From Ahaetulla prasina (taxonomy: Eukaryota; Chordata; Lepidosauria; Squamata; Colubridae), in contig NC_080542.1 in assembly GCF_028640845.1 (NCBI RefSeq), positions 135,163,580 to 135,227,579 of the forward strand: a stretch of DNA of 64,000 bases. The letters are read 5' to 3'. Under the pieces are notes generated by a model. It did no database searches, was not told the DNA's origin, and saw nothing but the letters and a program-made list of their open reading frames with translations. Below are positions 1-10,435 of the stretch, one piece after another. The stretch's first letter is position 1; each line of letters starts with the position of its first letter. The position numbers were made by a program, and so were the translations under genes.

Positions 1-43
1 TTTATAATTTTAGATTTATAAGACGGCCACTTGGGTCACTTGG

Positions 44-672
44 CTAAGATGGACAGCTATAGAAATTAAATAAATAAACCTTAGTAGCCATCCGGAAAAT
101 AATCACTTGCCCTTTGATTGAAACAGTTGAAAAGTAGACATTTGGAGATATCCGAAGCTTATGCTGAAGAAGATAGTATCCCTGGCCATGTAAATGCCAT
201 GCTTTGAAGATATGTCTGAAAAGGTCCCAGTGATCTTCAAGAGAGATGTGTGAGTGTATAAAGGAGCCTGGACAATTTTGCATTGAGGTGGTTGGTTGTT
301 TCAAATGGCAGGATATGGTCTGGGCTGTTATATTTTGTAATTTCCAGTCAGCTGCCTGAGTATGCCCCCTCCCTCTCGGTGATGATAGGATCAGAGCCCT
401 TTTCTTGCTAATCCATTCCTTTAAAACTATATCTCTAAGCAGCATTGATATTCTTGGTGTGCTTTGAGAGAGTCTTCAGGGCCACATCCAAAGTCATTTA
501 GAGAAGTCCGATGTGTTCCATGTAGATCAAAGAACTGTCTCAATGTATAGCTTACACTTTTTAAAATTGCAGCTGATAAGCTTCCTGTCTCACCAATCAG
601 ATAATATTTCCTTGTGTACAGAACATACAAATCTTGCTTAATTGGGTTCTTCCACTGGATACAAGCATACAA
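44..672 (-). other. Unidentified coding-like stretch, two overlapping frames
   Basis: Two minus-strand open frames (about 427-672 and 44-445) overlap by a few bases and together span 629 bp with one frame change. The translations have mixed, non-repetitive composition, such as ETGSLSAAILKSVSYTLRQF in the first and a His/Trp-rich stretch in the second. I do not recognise a domain. It could be a decayed retrogene or transposon fragment, or chance open frames. No poly(A) tail, target duplication or splice logic is visible. Confidence 0.15.
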
Positions 673-1131
673 TATTAATTTTTAAGCATTTTCTCATAAA
701 TCAATTTCAAGGGTGCAGTCTGCAATGGACCACCATTCTAGTCCATTACAATTGTCCCTTACCTATTTTGGAATTGTTTTACTGACCGCATCTATGCTCA
801 AGGAGAAGATTTCTTCCATTATAATACAAATAAAGACATGGGCCTTTAATGGACTAGAATGGCTCTTCCAAGGGGCTTGAATCAGCATCAAGATAGTTCT
901 CACTTAGTAATCTCAATTGGGGACCAGTAACTTGGTCGCTAAGCAAAGGGATCATCAAATGCAAAATTGTATGATCGCTTACTTCCCCTTCTGTTGTTAA
1001 GTAAAGGACTACAGAGGCTTAGTGAAAAATCACATGACTTATTATTTTATTTCTGCCTTCAATATAGTATTATCTTAACTATTTTTGGCATCCTTTGCAA
1101 CACTCTGGAATGTGGGATGATTGTTTTCACC
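673..1131. other. No gene seen; short inverted repeat
   Basis: AT-rich sequence without a recognisable gene. It holds a perfect 16-bp inverted pair (733-748 and 847-862). From about 900 to 1075 it carries phrases faintly like the TA-flanked MITE family seen elsewhere in the window. Confidence 0.4.
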
Positions 1132-1139
1132 CTCTAGGC

Positions 1140-1510
1140 CAGGGGTGCCAAGCTCAAGGCCCACGGTCCAGATCTGGGCTGTGGGGTGCTGAGATCTGGC
1201 CCACGGGGATACCCTGAAACAGTGAAAGACCAGCCTATGGTGCCTCTGCCAGTGAAAATGGAGCTCGCAAGGGCTGTGTGTGGCCTTCACGAGCTCCATT
1301 TTCTCTGGCAGTGGGTTGGAGGCCATCACAGCCAGAAACAGAGCTCGGGAGAACCACATGCAGCCCTCCCAAGCTCCGTTTTTGCTGGCAAGGTGCTCAG
1401 GCCACCACAGGTGCCCCCAACATAAATGACGTTGAGCTGGCCACACCAGTCCTCTGAGGACAAAGACAATCCTGATGTGGCCCTCAGTGAAATGAAGTTT
1501 GACACCCCTG
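1140..1510. mobile_element. Non-autonomous hAT element, group A
   Basis: The element begins CAGGGGTGCCAAGCTC and ends GTTTGACACCCCTG, so the termini are inverted copies of each other. It is bounded by a perfect 8-bp target duplication, ctctaggc, at 1132-1139 and 1511-1518. An 8-bp duplication with CAGG...CCTG termini is the hAT signature. The 371-bp body has no transposase reading frame. It contains an internal hairpin (1247-1267 with 1290-1310). Copies of the same group lie at 11239-11361 and 51600-51739. The open frames crossing it look like chance frames in GC-rich sequence. Confidence 0.85.
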
Positions 1511-1518
1511 CTCTAGGC

Positions 1519-3214
1519 AGATATTGATCCTGGTTCAATGTCAAGGCTTTCACATCCACCACTTTCCCCCCAAAACCATAGTGTGTCCTCCCTTCTTGTT
1601 ATATTCACACACACACACATACACACTGCCCAGCATTACAATTACTTTGTTTTATTTGTAGAAAATTTTATTTCAGCAGGCTCTGTGAAATCCTTAAGTT
1701 GCAACAGATTTGCTTGTATGGGTCCTTTGTATTCACTCTGATTGTCACAAGTGAAAATGCAAGTGTGTAAATGGTGATCACAAATTACAAGATGCAGTTT
1801 TACAGCAGTAAATGCAAGGACTCATTGCAACTTCGAATGATCACTGTATTATGCAGTCTGTAAGCAAGGACTATCTGCATACTAGTTTTCTCCTCTTTAC
1901 AACAATCCCATGAATTCCACCAAGCTGAAATATGGAGACCAGTTCAAGGTCACCTTAATAGCTAGATCTTTCCAGTCCCTTTATTTCAATACTGTATCCA
2001 CTGGGAGATTGTTCTACACTCCACTAGATCTCATCATTAGCAAATGCTCATAATATTCAAGAACTTTGCTATGGATCATTACTTCTTCCCTTTTGAATAT
2101 ATGTACCCAAACTTCCTTCTCTTGGTAACAAGATATTCCATCGGAAAATGATTTTTGTACTTCAGTACTTCACATACATTTAAACAATATGCCTCAATTG
2201 CTTGCTATTTTAAGCAACAGCATTGTTTACATTACAACACTTCAGATGTGTAATTTGCTATATATGAAATAGTGAACGAGCAAAGGGAAACAATCTATAC
2301 CACATTCAGTATCATGCTATTTCTGAGAAGTGGATGCTGTAAAGGCACTGAAAAATAACCGAGGAGCTAAAGATTGCAAGTTGATGAATTTCTGAGGAAC
2401 GGTTGAGGTGTATATCAAAAGCAAAGGGAGAGGTTTGCCATAAATAACAACAGTGTGTATTTTATATGCTGCACCCAAGGGAAAGGACGAGTAATCTACA
2501 GTTTAAGATTTTGAAAGAAAGATGCATTCTTGAAAGGAATCCATTCGCAATCCCTTCTCTATCTGCTAAGTAGCTTCACCACAACTGCCAAAGCAGAAGT
2601 CACTGTCTGTATAATGTGGAAGCAATATGGATTAATAAAACAATGCAAACTGGCATGGTAAATTGGCCTGTCTTTTCACAGCCAGACTAGCCTTCAGTTA
2701 CTTCAATCTTACTGCTCTTTTCTTAAGCTGCTTCTCCAGCGCGTCACTCTCCTAAGCCCCCCTGGAAAGGATTCAGTTGATTCACATTGCTTTAGAGATG
2801 GGGGTAAAGGCAGTAGCTGAATTGCTGAAGGATTCTTCTCTTTGGAAACACCTTTGTGAAGCTTACAAATGTTTTCCTTGGTTTGCTAAAGAACACGCAA
2901 AGGGTACCATGGATAATTGAGTGATAAAATTAAGAATGGACATTACCTTTCTAGGAACTATAAGAAAAAGATCCTTATGATTGTTGCTAAAATGTTATTA
3001 AGGCTCAGATAATTGTCAATATCCCAAAACACAGTTCACCATTCCTATAAGCTTGCAAAAATGTTGTATAATTACTCTAGTCAATGTAAAATTGACTCTC
3101 ATTTTTAGCCTTGATTCTGCTTATTAAATAGGAACAAAGATATAGTTTGAGTGGTTTGAAATACAACCTCATAACCAATGTCAATATTCCATAAATGGAA
3201 GCAATAATGTAAGA
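1519..3214. other. No gene seen
   Basis: Single-copy-looking AT-rich sequence with a short AC microsatellite near 1605-1625. A stretch at about 1740-1880, ending aaggactatctgca, may be a decayed TA-MITE. No supported gene. Confidence 0.5.
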
Positions 3215-3515
3215 ATGGGATGGCACAGTGGCTCAGAGGTTAAGATATTGGGCTTGTCATCTGGAAAGCCAGCAGCCCAGGTTTGAGACCTGGGGGCCAC
3301 ACAACAGGATGCGTTTCCGTCCTTATTCCATTCCTGACAACTTAGCAATTCGAAAGCATGCAGATGCAAGTAGATAAATAAATGCCACCTGGATGGGAAC
3401 GTAACAGTACTCTGTGATGTCTTGCTAGCCACATCATCACAGAAATGTCTTTGGACAGCATTGGCTCAATGATCTTGGAACAGAGGCAAGCACTGCCCCC
3501 TATAGTCAGCAATGA
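3215..3515 (+). mobile_element. tRNA-derived SINE, type A
   Basis: The head reads TGGCTCAGAGGTTAAGA, a recognisable RNA polymerase III A box, followed by a B-box-like GGTTTGAGACC. The body shares the order seen in the better copy at 53503-53861: a 'cctagcaattcgaaagca' phrase, 'ccacctgg...gtaacagtactctgtg', 'gccacat', 'ggacagc' and a 'actgccccctatagtc' tail. It is diverged and I see no clean target duplication. Confidence 0.7.
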
Positions 3516-3711
3516 TTAACAGAGAATGTTAAATCTGATATACTTTTATTTTTATATAAGAATGAATAAAAACTAAACTTAGTTTTCACTCTTGTCTTAC
3601 AGTAAGATATTTGAAATAATTATTTTCAACCATATTTTTAATAGTCTTCTCTTAAGCACTTTATATACTCTATAACTCAAGCTAAAATTATTTATTCCTT
3701 TACATTAGTTC

Positions 3712-3865
3712 CAGGGATGGGTTTTACTTAGCTTTACTACTGGTTTGCATCGTGGCCACGCACGAAGAAGCTTCTGCACATGCGCAGAACAGTTTTGATG
3801 ACATTTGGATCAGTGGGCGGAGCCTCCCGCCAGTTTTCCTACCGGTTCTATAGAACCCACCACTG
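3712..3865. mobile_element. Short non-autonomous hAT element, group B
   Basis: Starts CAGGGATGGGTTTTAC and ends GAACCCACCACTG, the termini of the group B family. Flanking octamers attagttc and attagcct match at 6 of 8 positions. The 154-bp interior includes TGCACATGCGCA (3775-3786) and a GGGCGGAGCC stretch. A sister short copy at 59592-59776 also carries the ATGCGC motif. No coding sequence. Confidence 0.7.
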
Positions 3866-5729
3866 ATTAGCCTCCTTGAAAACACATAGGTTAATAATGT
3901 TAGTAATGTGAATGGGTATATATTGAATTCATATATAGATTTAATGAACCATCCATTTAGATACATAGGACAAGACAGAGCCGAGATTAAACAAAATAAG
4001 GAAATAATGAAAGCAACTGTAGAACAGGGTAAAGACACTGATTTATGAATAATAATTTTTATTCTAATTATATCAGAATTTTGGAGCTTTATAGTTAGTT
4101 CACTGTGGATATGAGACAGTCAACAGTCAATGAAAGTTCACGGATAGTATTGGGCTTTATCAATATAACCTAAAAGATCTACATTCACATCTCTGTTCAG
4201 TTGTGGAACTCATTAAATGATAGAACCAAAACTTTCAAGCAGTAACTCAAGGAAATAGGGCAAATGTAAAGGTAGAATTGTATAATCCTTTTGATGGAGT
4301 GTACCTGGAAAGAGAAAAGGGAAGGAGCTAGACTTGAAAATGGGGAAAGAGTTTATTTTAAAATCATTAAAACATACATATACAGACTTCCCTATCCATC
4401 ACTACCAAGAGAATGTAATTGCATAAAGGAGCATTTAATAAAGGATAGTAAAGAAATGCTGGAGGCAGCTCTCTATACGGAGAAGAATATTTCTTATTTT
4501 TTTCCACAGAGTATCAACATGTCTAGAACCACAACAAATTAAATATTGACGTAAGTGAATAAATGCCACAGAAAGAAACACTGGGGCAGAATTTATACAA
4601 TACTGACATACTGCTAGTAAAAAGTGTTTTGGAAAAAAATAACCTTGATGTAAACTTTAACCAAGCTCAGATCGGAAATTCTGGTAAAGGAAAAAAATAC
4701 CTGCAGACCATTGGCTCATTCAGAGGAAATGTCTGCTTTTTAGGAGATTTCTTTTTTGACTTTCAGAGAAAAGCACAATGAGGTAAAATGATCAGGATTC
4801 CTTCATGAAACAAGGTAGACTATATATTTTTGAAACATGCTTGTGGAACAAAACCTGAACAACATCTTAGCTATCGTAGGAAGTTTCTTCATTCTACAAT
4901 TCCAAGAATTTGCCATCTGTCATCTTAATACTAAATTTATGTATTTATTTATTTAATTCAAGACAATTTATATGACTATTCAATTCATCTTTAAAAAAAA
5001 ATACCATAGGCAGTGCACAATTAAATACATCAATATAATGACACAAAATGAAAATTAAAAAATAAAAATAAACAACAAAAGTAAATGAAAAAGTGGGAGT
5101 TAAGTCACATCAACAATAGTAATTTCATCACAGGACCCTTTACTCGTTGGTTACAAAACTCAAAGAAACATTAGATGCTTGGCAATATATTGCCACATGG
5201 TAGAAAATACACTGTGCTGTAAATTTAGTGAAGTAACATCTGAATTTTCTCCATCTCCTTTGAAGAAGTTATCAATGTTGTGATGGCCTTTTAAAAGAAG
5301 TGGTAGATAAATTAAAGTAGGAAATACCTCCTCTTTCTGGCAAACTTTTGAAACTAACCGTTATTATTGGTTAAGGTCATTTTAATTCCCTTCTGATGGA
5401 ATGGCCCAAATTTTGCTAATTGAACAGTCTGTTGGGATCAATCTGAATCTTCAGATTTGGAATCTGAAGATCTTGGCTACCTATGCCTTAGAAGAGCAGA
5501 GGAACAGCTCCTTGAAACACAAAAACACAATACAACCAGTTAGTTAGATCAGGGCTTGTCAGATATGCAAGATAAATCAAAACAGAAAGCATAATTAGAT
5601 GAACTAATTCTACTGTATTGTTAAACTTACATTAACAAAATCTTGTAAGTCTGAATGTACATTTTACAGCTCAAGAAAAAGGAAGCTGTTTCTGCCCACA
5701 TTCCTCTCCACATTCCTGCTGCAGTCTTA
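3866..5729. other. No gene seen
   Basis: AT-rich sequence with only short chance open frames (for example 4291-4542 and 4563-4781) that I could not tie to any family. A probable retroelement 3' end is listed separately at 4932-5060. Confidence 0.5.
4932..5060 (-). mobile_element. Possible retroelement 3' tail
   Basis: A tatttatttattt start followed by 'caatttatatgactattcaattcatctttaaa' and 'ggcagtgcacaattaaa' looks like the inverted 3' end of a LINE or SINE with an AAAT tail. It is too diverged to assign. Confidence 0.3.
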
Positions 5730-5821
5730 AATTCAATCAAAGGGAACATACAATCAAAGGGAACATTAGGACAGGAACGGTAGGCACGCTGGTGCTCTTA
5801 TGCACGCCCCTTACAGACCTC

Positions 5822-6088
5822 TTTTTTTTATTATTTGCATTTATATCCCGCCCTTCTCTGAAGACTCAGGGCGGCTTACACTATGTCAAGCAATAGTCTT
5901 CATCCATTTGTATATTATATACAAAGTCAACTTATTGCCCCCAATAATCTGGGTCCTCATTTTACCTACCTTATAAAGGATGGAAGGCTGAGTCAACCTT
6001 CGGCCTGGTGGGGCTTGAACCTGCAGTAATTGCAAGCAGCTGCTGTTAATAACAGACTGTCTTACCAGTCTGAGCCACAGAGGCCCTC
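5822..6088 (-). mobile_element. tRNA-derived SINE, type B, inserted in the LINE
   Basis: Read on the minus strand, the head is CTCTGTGGCTCAGACTGG (A box) and GGTTCAAGCCC (B box). The middle has 'aaaatgaggacccagattattggggg', and the tail is CCGCCCTGAGTCTTC...GAAGGGCGGGATATAAATG. The tail (hairpin at 5847-5874) matches the 3' end of the L2 copies in this window, so L2 probably mobilised it. The insertion site shows a short cctctt repeat on both sides. Confidence 0.8.
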
Positions 6089-6099
6089 TTAGGAATGGG

Positions 6100-6630
6100 G
6101 TGAGGTCAATAGTAGATAGTCTTTGGTTAAAGCTTTGGGGATTTTGGGAAGAGACCACAGAGTCAGGTAGTGTATTCCAGGCATTAACAACTCTGTTACT
6201 GTAGTCATATTTTCTACAATCAAGATTGGATTGGTTCACTTTAAGTTTAAATCTATTGTGTGCTCGTGTATTGTTGCGATTGAAGCTGAAATAGTCTTCG
6301 ACAGGAAGGACATTGTAGCAGATGATTTTATGAGTTATACTCAGGTCATGCCGAAGGCAGCGGAGTTCTAAATTTTTTAAACCCAGGATTTCAAGTCTGG
6401 TGGCATAAGGTATTTTGTTGTTTTCAGAGGAGTGGAGAACTCTTCTTGTAAAATATTTCTGGACACGCTTAATTGTATTAATGTCCGAAATAAGGTGTGG
6501 GTTCCAGACAGGCGAGCTGTATTGGAGAATTGGTCTAGCAAATGTTTTGTATACTCTGGTTAGTAGTGTAATCTTTCTGGAGAAGTTACACAAGATTAAG
6601 TTTACAACTCTTAAACTTTTGCCTTTTATC
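6100..6630 (-). pseudogene. LINE ORF2 C-terminal fragment
   Basis: The translation contains YKTFARPILQYSSPVWNPH, then a VQKYFTRRVL block and LEILGLKNLELRCLRHDL. This is the layout that follows the reverse transcriptase domain in CR1/Jockey-type LINEs, and it closely matches the copies at 24400-24906 and 54826-55237. Only this C-terminal part remains. The reading frame continues into the inserted SINE, so the listed open frame overstates the protein. Confidence 0.75.
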
Positions 6631-7012
6631 TGATAATTTTTTTGCCTGCACCTCTTCTCTCTTTCTGCCAAGGTCATTCTCACATACCATTGTATAAAAT
6701 GGTATAAAAGAGACGGATATTGTGTCCTGCCTGTGACTTTCTCTATGTTGTTGTTGGAATATCTGGAGGCTAGGATTGGAAAGGAACTATTATTGGATCT
6801 TCCTGCTATAATTATCTTTCTGGGGTCTTTTGCTCAAGTAAAATCTTGTGCTTGTTTTCTATGCAGAAAGCTTTGAGTTTTCTGCATGCATTCCTGTCAC
6901 ATTGATTAAAGATTTGCAATTGCAATGAGTTTGTTATGAGAAGCTGACTTTGTGTCTGTAACTGATAGCACAACCCCTGGCTCCCTGAAAATTGCTCTAG
7001 CTCATGGTTTGA
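6631..7012. other. No gene seen
   Basis: AT-rich sequence between two retroelement pieces. The open frame at 6812-7069 looks accidental. Confidence 0.45.
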
Positions 7013-7540
7013 TAGAATAGAATAGAATAGAATAGAATTTTTATTAGCCAAGAGTGATTGGACACACAAGGAATTTGTCTTGGTGCATACGCTCTCATAT
7101 GCTTTCTAAAAGAAAAGATACCTTCATCAAGGTATAACACTTACAACACTTAATAATAGTCATAGGATACAAATTTAACACTTAATGATACAACACTTAA
7201 TGATAATCATAGGGTACAAATAAGCAATCAGGAACAATCAATATCAGTATAAATCATAAGGATTACCAGCAACATAGTTACAGTCATAAGTGGAAAGAGA
7301 TTGATGATGGGAACGATGAGAAGATTAATAGTAGTGCAGATTTAGTAAATAGTTTGACAGTGTTGAGGGAATTATTTGTTTAGCAGAGTGATGGCATTCG
7401 GGAAAAAACTGTTCTTGTGTCTAGTTGTTCTGGTGTGCAGTGCTCTATAGCGTCGTTTTGAGGGTAGGAGTTGAAACAGTTTATGTCCAGGATATGAGGG
7501 ATCTGTAAATATTTTTACGTATTTGATCTGGGCTCAATCT
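7013..7540 (-). mobile_element. CR1 (snake L3-type) 3' end with AATAG tail
   Basis: The minus strand ends in repeated AATAG (7015-7040), next to a conserved tail read on the plus strand as 'agccaagagtgattggacacacaaggaatt'. It continues through 'agaaaagataccttcatcaagg' and a decayed C-terminal coding end. The same tail occurs at 49150-49266 and 58950-59462. Snake CR1-L3 LINEs are known to end this way and to seed this microsatellite. Confidence 0.75.
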
Positions 7541-7689
7541 TGAATGAAATGTTAAGGTTTCCATTCAAGAAATTAAGTGACAGAAAAAACAGTAGATGGA
7601 CACACAGGGAGAACTCAAATCTATACAAAATTCATATTTACATAGTGATTGCCTTTGAATTAGTGCCTATTCATTTTACTTATTGAGTA

Positions 7690-7925
7690 AATGTGAGTCC
7701 TTGCTGGTCCCTGGTGACTAGTCCATGTGTTTTCTTGACAAGGTTATTCAGAAGCGGTTTGTCATTGTCTCCATCTTCCCAGGGCTGAGAGAGAGTGATT
7801 GGCTCAAAGTCATCAAGTTGACTCAAAGTCATCAAGTTGATTTTGTGCCTAAGACAGGACTAGAACTCATGGTCTTCTAGTTTCTAGGCTACTGTTTTAA
7901 TCCCTACACCAAACCAGCTCTCTAA
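7690..7925 (-). mobile_element. tRNA-derived SINE, type C
   Basis: Read on the minus strand, the head is GAGCTGGTTTGGTGTAGGG-like with A and B boxes (GAGTTCTAGTCC), then a 'tgactttgagccaatcactctctctcagccc' body. A 19-bp unit is duplicated in tandem inside it (7803-7840). Related pieces are at 10080-10262, 39405-39560 and 50200-50430. Confidence 0.6.
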
Positions 7926-8238
7926 TTGTTGAGAGAAAAATTGCAAATTTGGTGATGAAATAAAAAAATATTTCCCTCTGGAATGTCATTCTTTCAAAAT
8001 ATACTTGTTATAACCACAAGGTGATTCATTGTGTGTGTTTGTGGTGGATTGTAGTCCAGAGTCAAAGAAGGGAAAGGCTCTTTCCCAGAGACCAAAGAAA
8101 TAGTGTAGTTTGGAATGTTTCATATGCAGGAAGAGGGTGGCATTCAAATTATTAAATAGTTATGCAGATAATTTTTGTTGCTTTCATCTGGCGAGATCTC
8201 TATCTATAGGTGAGCAACAATAAATAAACTACTTAGAA
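7926..8238. other. No gene seen
   Basis: AT-rich sequence between a SINE and a Penelope fragment. No recognisable feature. Confidence 0.45.
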
Positions 8239-8980
8239 TGTCTATGGGGATTCTCAGTTATCCAGATCATGATTGTCCCAAAGGTACTTTTACAAGAGGC
8301 AACTGGACTTTTTTATTTGTCTTTGAAGATGTTTCACTTCTAATCCAAGAAGCTTCTTCAGCTTGGACTGGATGGTGGGGAATAGAAAGATTTATATTCC
8401 TCATAGACAGCTGGTCATTTGCATTCTTTTAGAGAGTTGTTGAGGCCACTTGGAGGTTTATTGGTTTCCTTGGGATCACCTGAGTACTGCAAATGGGTGT
8501 GGAGCCTTCTTGGAACTGCTGAAAGGACTGTTTTGTAGATTGGAGCTAGATGATGTCGTATCCTCCCTCCCCCGTTGAGAGAGGGCTGTTCACTTTTGAC
8601 CCCTCTTTCAAACCAGCTATTCTCTCTGTCCAAAATGTGGACTTTGCTATCTTCAAAAGAGAGGCCTTTGTCTTTTAAATGTAGATGGACTGCTGTCCTA
8701 ATGGGTTTGTTCTCCTGTGTTGTGCCATACATTTGTGAAGTGGTTGTTTTATTTCTCAAATGTACAGATCTGCACATATGTCACTGCATTGTGTATTGCA
8801 CTTAGAGGATATGACTTTCTAAAAAAATGCAAACGACCAGCTGTCTGCAGGGAATATAAATCCTTCTATTACCATCCTTTAGTCACAGCTGAAGAAGCTT
8901 CTTGGATGAGAAGCAAAACATCTTCAAAGAAAAACAAGGAAGTTCAGTTGCCTCTTGAAACAGCACTTTTTGGGAAACTA
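8239..8980 (-). mobile_element. Penelope-like element fragment, family 2
   Basis: Both ends carry inverted copies of the same terminal sequence: 8280-8372 and 8887-8975 share, in opposite orientation, an 'aagaggcaactgga' segment and a CTGAAGAAGCTTCTTGGAT stem-loop segment. Between them the minus strand encodes a GIY-YIG-region fragment. The arrangement matches terminal repeats of Penelope elements. A free copy of the same palindromic terminus lies at 52565-52845. The RT domain is absent. Confidence 0.7.
8415..8777 (-). pseudogene. Penelope endonuclease-region fragment
   Basis: The 120-residue translation includes HLHLKDKGLSFEDSKVHILD and then WFERGVKSEQPSLNGGG and RHHLAPIY. I recognise this order from the C-terminal part of vertebrate Penelope-like proteins that follows the GIY-YIG nuclease core. 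The nuclease core and RT are missing, so this cannot encode a working protein. The assignment comes from memory of the family and was not checked by search. Confidence 0.65.
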
Positions 8981-9001
8981 CTCGGAAATAACTCTTTATG
9001 T

Positions 9002-9779
9002 CAGGGGTCACCAACCTTTTGGACCTCAGGGACCACTAAATTCATAATTTTAAATCCCATGGACTACTAATATGATCTGCCTAATGACTGGGTGGGTGTG
9101 GATAGGTGGTCATGTGACTGGGTGGGCATGGCCATCTCAATGTCACTCACATCAAGGGCTGCCTCACAGCCTCTACACACCCCTCCCCTGCCAGCCACTC
9201 CTTGCCTCCCTGCCTGAGCTCCTTAGGGCCCCAACAGGAAGCAGTTGTTGGAGCTAAGCAGCCACCACGAGAAAGAGTTGGCAAAACAGCTGATTTAGTT
9301 CAAATTGGATCTGATCAAGAATGAGGCTCAGTAGAAGCACTTCACTGAAGACTATGAGCATAGGCTTTCCAAGGGAAGACGTCCAGAAATGCAAGACGAG
9401 GTACCAGCATCTGGAGGCTCAGTGGGCTGAGATGGTCAGCCAGTTCCAGGCCATGAGGCAGTCCCACTGGAACAAGGCCCTCCGGCTCTTCACCATCAGT
9501 GGCACTTTCCTCCAGCCTTCGCCCAAAGCCCTGCACCAAGAGGCTGAAGCAGACCCCAAATCAGAATTTCTGCCCCCCTTTGATCTGCACAAAAAGACAC
9601 CAAAGGGGGAGACTCTCTGCAGTAACACAAACGTTCATTGCACATATCTGTCCCAGGGGCCATAGTTTGAGGACCTCTGATTTAGTGCAATATAAAAAAT
9701 GCAAATATTTTTTCTGTGGACCACCAAAATTTTCTCATGGACCACCAGTGGTCCACAGACCACCAGTTGGTGACCTCTG
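9002..9779. mobile_element. hAT-type element carrying a host-like gene fragment
   Basis: It begins CAGGGGTCACCAACCTTTTG and ends CAGTTGGTGACCTCTG, inverted termini of hAT type. Flanking sequence is ctttatgt on the left and ctttaatg(t) on the right, a near-match target duplication with one indel. The outer parts repeat 'ggaccac' phrases expected of this family. The interior (about 9200-9620) is GC-rich, unlike the rest of the element, and reads as a coding fragment (separate entry). At 778 bp it is longer than the other MITEs here, and no transposase is visible. Confidence 0.75.
9200..9620 (+). pseudogene. Captured coiled-coil-like coding fragment
   Basis: Starting at 9239 the frame reads KQLLELSSHHEKELAKQL, two in-frame stops interrupt it, and it continues to HFTEDYEHRLSKG. 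After one frame shift near 9378 it continues EDVQKCKTRYQHLEAQ, AEMVSQFQAM and SHWNKALRLF, then a Pro/Ser-rich tail with LQPSPKALHQEAEADPKSEF. The Glu/Lys/Gln-rich heptad-like composition over two frames looks like a once-coding coiled-coil segment. I do not know the parent gene; a centrosomal coiled-coil protein is only a guess. It lies wholly between hAT termini. Confidence 0.5.
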
Positions 9780-9787
9780 CTTTAATG

Positions 9788-10079
9788 TCACTCTTGGTTC
9801 CTTGGGCTGACAATGTATGACATTGGTGCTGAGCTACAGGAAACTAACGTAACTATCCAACTTTATAAATAGGATTCCCTACTTCCAAAGAACAAAAACA
9901 ATTGGCATGTTGCTATCCAGTTTATTCTTCCCAAAAAATAAAATTTCACTGAGTCAGAAAGTTAGAATTAGTCTGAAAAACATCTACCTTGTTTTCCCCT
10001 GCTTGAGTACTATGCATAATTGAAAACCAGTTTTGGGTAGTTTTAGGGTACCATATTAGAAACCAGGACAATGTGACTT
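9788..10079. other. No gene seen
   Basis: AT-rich sequence without a recognisable feature. Confidence 0.4.
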
Positions 10080-10262
10080 GTAGTTCTGCTTCAGCATGAA
10101 TGCCAGCTGGGTGACCTTGGCCCAGTCATTTTCTCTGAGCCTAATCCATCTCATAAAGTTGTTGTTGTGAGGAAAATAGAAGGAAAGACAGTTATGTATG
10201 TTCACCCCCAGGAGTTATTTTTAAAAATAATAAAGGCAGGGTAAAAATAAGTAAATAAATAA
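10080..10262 (+). mobile_element. tRNA-derived SINE, type C, 3' part
   Basis: Contains 'gccagctgggtgaccttggcccagtca', 'ctcataaagttgttgttgtgaggaaaatag' and an 'aataataaaggcagggtaaaaataagtaaataaata' tail. This is the same body as the SINE at 7690-7925 in opposite orientation, with an AAAT-type tail. The tRNA head is missing or unrecognisable. Confidence 0.6.
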
Positions 10263-10435
10263 TACAGTAATTCTTATTCCATTGTGTGATTCCAGTCTTT
10301 TATAAATCTCACAGAATGATACCAATGATGTAATTATATTCCAGCATTCCATAACCGGTTAGAATGGGCTAAGTCATCATGCTATGAGTGATTAATGTAG
10401 GTTATCTAAAGAAGGAGCAAGGAGTTAGTAGGATG
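10263..10435. other. No gene seen
   Basis: Short AT-rich spacer. Confidence 0.4.

Larger units (their letters stand above)
5730..6630 (-). mobile_element. 5'-truncated Jockey-superfamily LINE, copy 1
   Basis: The same family occurs at 24270-25455 and 54630-55437. The minus strand encodes the C-terminal part of ORF2 and then a 3' UTR with gtgcctaccgttcctgtcc-type sequence. The element is split by a SINE at 5822-6088, with the UTR resuming on both sides. The 3' UTR has an internal 17-bp duplication (5734-5767). The clade (CR1, Rex1 or a relative) is undecided. Similarity to the sister copies ends near 6630, so the copy is 5' truncated there. Confidence 0.8.

Noticed and set aside
1075..1562. 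Three open frames on both strands around 1075-1562
   Set aside because: They overlap the 371-bp hAT element and reflect its GC-rich, stop-poor sequence. No transposase motif is present.
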